Assembly (NCBI RefSeq): GCF_011397635.1
Contig: NC_064770.1
Span: forward strand, 21,942,200 to 22,006,199
Source: Epinephelus fuscoguttatus
Taxonomy: Eukaryota; Chordata; Actinopteri; Perciformes; Serranidae
Direction of reading: 5' to 3'
DNA: 64,000 bases
Of this stretch, positions 58,201 to 64,000 are shown piece by piece (position 1 is the first letter of the stretch; the number at the start of each line of letters is the position of its first letter). Below the pieces are notes generated by a model, which was given only the letters and a program-made list of their open reading frames with translations, was not told the DNA's origin and made no database searches. A program made the position numbers and the translations under genes.

Positions 58201-61200
58201 TATACAGGATGCTACATTAAGACACAAGATAAATCATAAAAACATCCCACAGCAGAAGAATGTGCTTCTTTTCGCACCACATTGAAAAAAACCTTGAGTT
58301 TCCCAGAATGAGAGCCACCCACAGTTCAATGAATGTGCAGGAAAAAAAAAATCCCACAATACCATTTTCCCGCTGGGACAAACAACCTTCTGTCTTGTTC
58401 ACACAGTTATTCTGCAGCCCTGCATCAGCAAGTTCACTACCAAAAATATTACACGCATGAAAAAAAGTTCTTCTTTTCCAGTAAATCTAATTGATGTGGC
58501 ACTCAGACGGCGTCCATCTCTCAACTCGATTCTCCACGGTCAAATTTAATCCAGGAGCAAATGCTTAGATTTGAATTTAAAGCGGCTGCGTCACTTCTCA
58601 GTCATAATCTAACACTGTCTATCAGTTAAATCATTTCCAGTACTTTTCATTCGCCGCACATGACTGTTTACAGCTAGGTCATAAATGAGAGCATACTTCA
58701 GGTTTAACTAGAAGGGCTGTGACATGCGATATGGTAGAACATATTTGTCGTCACACTCCTGTTATCAATTTAACACTAGAATCTAGGTCACCGTGTCACC
58801 TAAGGGCAGCTCCTTAGGCAAAGTGAGAGCTTTTAAGACAACTGTGTTTGATATGAAAGACTGATATGAGAGATTAGGATAGGCCTCAAGTTTCAGTTGC
58901 CCAGTTTTTCACCATTTCAATGCTTAGAGGAAAGATTCAGTCGCGTAATTTAAGATAAAAACTCAACAGAGGCCATAGATCTTCATTTCCTGGTCTGCCC
59001 CAGCTAGTTTTAATTAGATGTTTTGCAAAATCTTGTATGCAAACTTACAAAACTGCACATTTATGGGAAAATACTGTAAAAAAACAAATCAGTAAATGAT
59101 CTATTCCACGTCCCTGCGGTATTCTACTCTGAAGGCAGGCCAATGTTTTACTGCTTTTTACATTATCTGTGCTTTAACCTCACTCTCAGCTGGCTGAGAT
59201 GCAACGATATACTGTAAATATGGTGTTTGCATGGTTATACGAGTGTGTGTGTGAAGCTGAGAGCGCGAGAAAGAGAGCGATATAAGCAGACAGAGATAGT
59301 GGAAGCGGGGGGGGGACGGGACTTTGTTGTGGTTGTTTTTTTAACTCCCTTTCTCAGAAATCCTGCCCCGAGGATGAATGCAGTGTCCCTCAGCAGAGCA
59401 GGAGATTCCTGAGGTGATTTGAGCAGGATTTATTCTTCCAGTAAAACAACAATGTGTCTGTCAACACAGGACCTGCAGTGCACATGCACCTAAAACACTG
59501 AAATATAACATCTTAAAGGATTTTTGCGCATAAGCTGCACTTGGCACCAGTCTGTCTGTGTGCTGTATTTGTATAAACATGACAGGAGTGTTAAGGGAGA
59601 TTTGAAGGGATGCTGTTTTCTGAATCGCCCTTGACAGCGTAAGAACAACGATGGCTCCCATGACTGACAACTTTTAACCTTAACATATCGACTTCAAAGC
59701 GCCTCTCTTCTTAAATTAACTTTGTAATTGTATGCAAAGCTAAAAAACCAAGAAACCTGTTGAAGTAAATTTTCTGCAGCTGCGAAATGGTTTGCAAACA
59801 CCATGGCTGTGTTGCATTTACGCTTGCGTGACAGTGTTTGTGTGCACACACGCCTGTCTGTGTGTAACATTCTTTGCCTGCGTGAGCCCCATACGAGAAA
59901 AGGCCCTCCTAATGCCAGCTGAGGTCAGGTCCGGACACTGTAGGGTGCACCCTTCTCCCACTGCGGTGGGCTGAGAGGCAGGGGGAGGCCTCCAGCGCTT
60001 CTGGGAAACAGTCTGGGCCTAATTGGAGCCTGACTGGTCTCACATGTCTCCACTTACTGGAGGAGACGGAGGATCCCGCCGCCTGGCCTATGAGAGCTGC
60101 TGCAGGCCCAGGCCTTTCCCCCCCTTCATCAGCATAATCACACAGAAGTGAATTCACCAAGCAGGCCTGACATGACAGCATGACTGAGTAGTGTGGTCTG
60201 CGGTGTTTCAGTGCAGTGAGGTCAGGTAGGCTGCACTGCCATTTTATATTGTGTTGTTAAAAGAATATTTGACCTTGACGCAACCCTCTGAGTACAGCGT
60301 GTTCCAAAGGATCTCCTTTCTGTTCAGTACGTGCACCCTCCTCCCTATTGTTCCCGCTTAACTCATTCAGGGTAGGGACTGATGAAACCTCCCTGTCCAA
60401 CTGTACAGTGTATCACGTTCCCCTTCTCACGCACGCAAAAACCTCAACCTCACACACAAAAGAAAAAAAAGCACACTGTCTTTTCATGTGCCTGCATATC
60501 TGCGCTGCAGTGAGAAATACGAGAAGTGAAGAACAGTGCAGATGGTGAAAAACAGACTTCCCTGCTGCTGCTGCTGCTGCTGCTGCCTCACCACCACCAC
60601 ACATTTTTTCATTTTTTTTTATTTTTTTTTTCTCGCCGTGGCAACGTGCCTCTCATTTCCCATCAGTCACGGTCACCTCCTTGGCCCCACTCTGTAATTC
60701 TCAAAAACGTCATTATCATCCTGTTTTACAGGAGAATGCAAAAATATTGTTTTACTGCAGTTATGCAAAAATGAGCACGGGCAATTTCCCCTCCACCGTT
60801 ACTCTATTCATTTAATATCACAACGCACAGATGCACAGCAGGAATCTTGTTTTGCAAACGCCTTGCTATTATGTCTTTTCAATGCACATCTGGAACAAAT
60901 TCTTTCATAATTTGTACCCATATTCAGCCAGAACACTGCAGGCTCCAGCCCTGAGGAAAATACACAAATAAGCAACCGTTCATTTAGACTTGAATTCAGG
61001 GCATAATTTGGTTTTGCTGGGGGGGAAACATATTTTAATCTTTCAGTCTAATCACAGATAAATGGGTTTTTGAAAGCAGTTCTCTCGGCGCAGATAAACA
61101 CGTCTCAACTTGAGTAAACTCCAGTATTCACAAGACAGAACTGTAGTAGTTTATCACTGTGCTTACTACCTGCTCCACATTACCCACAGGCCTCTGCAGC

Positions 61201-61560
61201 TCTACAGCTACACTGTGCGTGTCAGAGCAATTTAGCATTTACTGTAAATGTTAAACTGGGACTGAGGCTGATTTGTGTTTCTATAAAGTGCTTTTGCAGT
61301 GGCACTCCCCTCTGTCTGTCTGCTACACATTTAAGATGCTGAGAAGCACTGTGCACACTGCCCAGCATTTCGTAGAAAATATAAAGTGAAATGTAGGAAT
61401 GAAGTCATCAGGGCTGCACTTTCAGAAGTTTTTACAAGCACGACTTTTTGACTGCTGCAGCCTCATTCAGACTGTGATGTTGAAAAATGTTTTTGTGTCT
61501 CACTGAGGTCTTTACTCTTCACCATGGTGCTGCAGGATGACAGTCGGGGCACAACTTTCG
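55236..61560. other. Repeat-poor non-coding region, no gene recognised
   Basis: Over six kb I see only one triplet tract (60561-60606) and T-runs. Several stretches are compositionally even and repeat-free (e.g. 55900-56170, 58480-58700, 60790-61020) and could be conserved non-coding elements or intron of a larger gene. That is inference from the lack of repeats. No exon was recognised in the open frames. Confidence 0.4.
60561..60606. repeat. (CTG)n then (CAC)n triplet tract
   Basis: Eight CTG units followed by CTCACCACCACCACAC. Confidence 0.9.
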
Positions 61561-61572
61561 AACAAGGTGAGA

Positions 61573-62320
61573 TTAAAGGGACAGTTTACCCCCCAAACAT
61601 ACATATTTTTCCTCTTGCCAGTAGTGCTATTTATCAATCTAGATTGCTTGGTTGTCAAGTGTTGGAGATATTGGCTGTAGAGATGTCTGCTTTCTCTTTA
61701 ATATAATGGAACTAGATGGCACTCGGCTTGTGGTGCTCAAAGTGCCAAAAAATACATTTGTAAAACTCAACAGCAATGTCTCTTTCCAGAAATTATAACC
61801 CAGAACTATTTTTTTCCTTCCAAACTACACCCACCAACCGTATCACTGCGCTGGTCTCCCACAATCCACCCCACTGACGGATGAGGGAATTAAACAGTTT
61901 CACTGAGCCATTAATATTTAAATCTAGTAATGTCACAAGCACGAGTCTCGTCCATGAGTAGATGCACGCTTCCTTCTGTGCAGTGACACAGTTCGTGAGT
62001 GTAGTTCGGTAGAGAGAAAATAGTTCCTGCGTGAAACTGCTCACAACAAGGTCTGCAGATTATCTTGAGTAACCCGGTTATGACTTCTGGAAAGAGACAC
62101 TGCTGTTGAGTTTTTCAGATGTGTTTTTGGCACTTTGAGCACCACAAGTCAAAGGCCATCTAGTTCCATTATATTCCAGAGAAGGCAGACATCTCTGCGG
62201 CTGACATCTCATACACTCTGCAACTCACACAAAAACAAAAAAAGAAGAAGAAGATTGATATAAAGCAAAACTAGGAGGAAAAATATGTATTTTTGATTTT
62301 GGGGTGAACTGTCCCTTTAA
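61573..62320. mobile_element. Foldback TTAA element, copy 2 (intact ends), 748 bp
   Basis: It starts TTAAAGGGACAGTTTACC and ends with the inverse, GGTGAACTGTCCCTTTAA; TTAA at both outer edges. Arms of about 270 bp pair through 'agagatgtctgc'/'gcagacatctct', 'taatataatggaactagatg'/'catctagttccattatat', and 'cttgtggtgctcaaagtgcc'/'ggcactttgagcaccacaag'. The left arm has lost a segment kept in the right one. Same family as 2070-3259. No gene. Confidence 0.9.
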
Positions 62321-62989
62321 GATATATTTTTTTAATTTAATATAACCTGTCATGTCTGAGTTGCTCAGTAGACACCAACAGAAACCCAAAGATGCATGTG
62401 CATTTGTATTTCAGTCAGTTTCCTGCACGCCCGTTCCATTGAGAAAAAGTCATTTCTATTGATTGCTTTTCCAGGCATCATTTAATATGATACATATTCA
62501 CTTGTAAATATCGACCTTTCCCTGCTGCCCCAACATTTGTGCCATAAATACTTTAAAGGCGAGCTTGTGAAAAGATATGAAATGTTACAAAGCTGTAAAT
62601 AACAGCTGGATTTAAACAGTAACAGGAGAGTTTTTATAAAGGGTAAATGTGGGTGAAGAAGTGCAAACTTTGGCAGTTATAGTCAGAACAGAGATGGGAT
62701 TGTTTAATTTCAAGGCTGCCCTCAAGTGGACGTAGTGTTCAGTATTAATGGACATACAGTGAGTTGGCCTCACATGCCCCGTAATTTAAATTGATTGATT
62801 TGGGATATCTGTAACCCAGCTGTAATTAATGAGCATCATAAAAACCCATGTTAGATTTCCTTAGGTGCTGCAGCACAATGCTTCAACAGTTATCACATAC
62901 TGCCACCTGCTGGAGGCACTTTACTACTGCACTGTGAGCTGATGTGATGTAGTTGTGTAAAAGACGTTCACAGCCAGCGATGTGACAAA
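62321..62989. other. Non-coding sequence, no gene recognised
   Basis: Nothing supportable; lies between the foldback and the possible 3' end of a minus-strand gene. Confidence 0.45.
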
Positions 62990-63480
62990 TCTGTCTTTAT
63001 TTCAGCTTGATTAAATGGCAATGATACAAACCTCAAATCAAACATTATCGAACAGAATACCAAAAGAAAAATGGCACAACTAATAGACAAATGAAGACAA
63101 AATACCCACTATACATTTAAGTATGTACAACTTTGATAAATAAACCAATACTGTCTAGAATTATGATTGTTTTGCTTTTTTTTTCCTTATTCCTCTAGGA
63201 TCAGAGCGCAGAGAGGAGCAGAGAGAGAGAGAGAGAGAGGGAGGAAGAGAACCAGGAAACAGAACAGGCAGGGGGTGAAGATAATGACCAGCAGGCACAG
63301 ACGACTGGAGAGTAGAAAAGACAACCACTTGATGCACGACTCGCAACTGCGTTTGCAAAATGGTACCTCGACGCAGTTTGACAAAAATGACGTGTCACTG
63401 GTTTGGCCTGACCAATTAGCCACCCTGACCTTCGTCGTTTGGTTCGCCGCAGTACATTCCTCACACAACAAGTAGTTTTA
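62990..63480 (-). other. Possible 3' end of a minus-strand gene at the right edge
   Basis: A minus-strand AATAAA (63001-62996) is followed by T/GT-rich sequence. Upstream of it (63471-63187) is a 94-codon frame with several cysteines and one hydrophobic stretch of about 25 residues, ending near GA-rich low-complexity DNA. The sequence up to 64000 has no known repeat and could be a long 3'-UTR of a gene beyond the window. The other minus-strand frames here are also fairly open, so the frame itself is weak evidence. Confidence 0.22.
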
Positions 63481-64000
63481 TATTGTTTCACATCACACTT
63501 TGGATCCTGAGACGGGGGACGCCCCATTATTTTCCAGAAATAGCTTCAAAGAACCGCATGTTTATTTGTGCCGCTTTGAAGTCTCTACAACAATAGGTCA
63601 TATATCACGTCTTATATATAACCTGAAGCACACAGTATTATACAAGGATCAATGAGGTCGGGCTGACGGCTGAAAATAACGAGTGATTTGTTTTACCATT
63701 TAATAGGTACAAAGAAAAAGCACAACGAAGGCAGGAAAAGATTAATTGATGTTCGACTGGGAGAAGAAAACTGTGAATTACTGTCGCTAACCAGCAGCTT
63801 TTCTCATCACATTTCATCTAGAGTGCCAGGCACTGTGCAGCAGTAAAACATCTTTCCTAACCATGAAATTAAGTAATAGAAGGTGGTCTTGTGTTTGAGA
63901 CAGATGAGGAAAAAAATGTGTAGGAAGAGAAAATAAAAAAAAGGGGCCACCAGCTCTAATTTCCAGACGACTAAAGACCTTAAGAGAAGCCCAGGGTGAT
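63481..64000. other. Unassigned right edge, possibly 3'-UTR
   Basis: No repeat family and no exon seen. It may continue the minus-strand 3'-UTR proposed at 62990-63480. Confidence 0.25.

Noticed and set aside
1..64000. CRISPR arrays, bacterial operons, toxin-antitoxin or phage modules
   Set aside because: The periodic arrays have long, variable, non-spacer units; introns, microsatellites and LINE/SINE elements show vertebrate DNA.

Overview
The window is nuclear DNA of a ray-finned fish, most likely a spiny-rayed (acanthomorph) teleost. Three things point there. The one clear gene is a teleost-type SOCS3. The spacers are AT-rich with many (CA)n microsatellites. The interspersed repeats are of kinds I know from teleosts: TTAA-flanked foldback elements, hAT and Tc1-like DNA transposons, L2/Rex1-like LINEs and a tRNA-derived SINE. 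Species and chromosome cannot be told from the sequence.

Layout. 1-17 kb is gene-poor and repeat-rich: a foldback element split by another insertion (2.07-3.26 kb), a small foldback (about 4.52-4.81 kb), a remnant transposon ORF (4.8-5.1 kb), a dispersed repeat (5.9-6.4 kb), a SINE (9.1-9.4 kb), a 545-bp hAT-like element with clean 8-bp target duplications inside one half of an older tandem duplication (13.3-13.9 kb), and a TTAA element carrying an acidic ORF (14.0-15.2 kb). 17-32 kb holds a 2.3-kb element with a ~180-bp tandem array, an LTR-like repeat, a THAP-domain/hAT remnant (23.3-24.2 kb), a decayed Tc1/mariner transposase, a 1.87-kb terminal-inverted-repeat element with a foldback inside it, and an L2-like LINE interrupted by the 3' end of a second LINE. 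34-39 kb has minisatellites, a candidate promoter and a 701-bp foldback with two 294-bp arms.

SOCS3 is on the minus strand. Its single coding exon is 45354-44737, a 5'-UTR exon ends at 46067, and the promoter near 46.29-46.34 kb has a STAT-like site, GC boxes and a TATA-like box. The protein (205 aa) keeps the kinase-inhibitory region, the SH2 domain and the SOCS box, so it should act as a cytokine-induced feedback inhibitor of JAK/STAT signalling through Elongin B/C-Cullin5. Upstream of SOCS3 there is one short candidate exon of an unknown minus-strand gene (48.4 kb). Beyond it lie a palindrome and a 64-bp minisatellite (53.7-54.8 kb), a SINE, a quiet stretch of about 6 kb with few repeats (55.3-61.5 kb), another foldback element (61.6-62.3 kb), and a possible minus-strand 3' end at the right edge.

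I see no prokaryotic-type operon, CRISPR array, defence system or rRNA gene, and no free-standing tRNA gene. The most notable structure is the number of long foldback elements and nested insertions that can be dated against one another. Repeat family names come from remembered sequence patterns, not from a database search.
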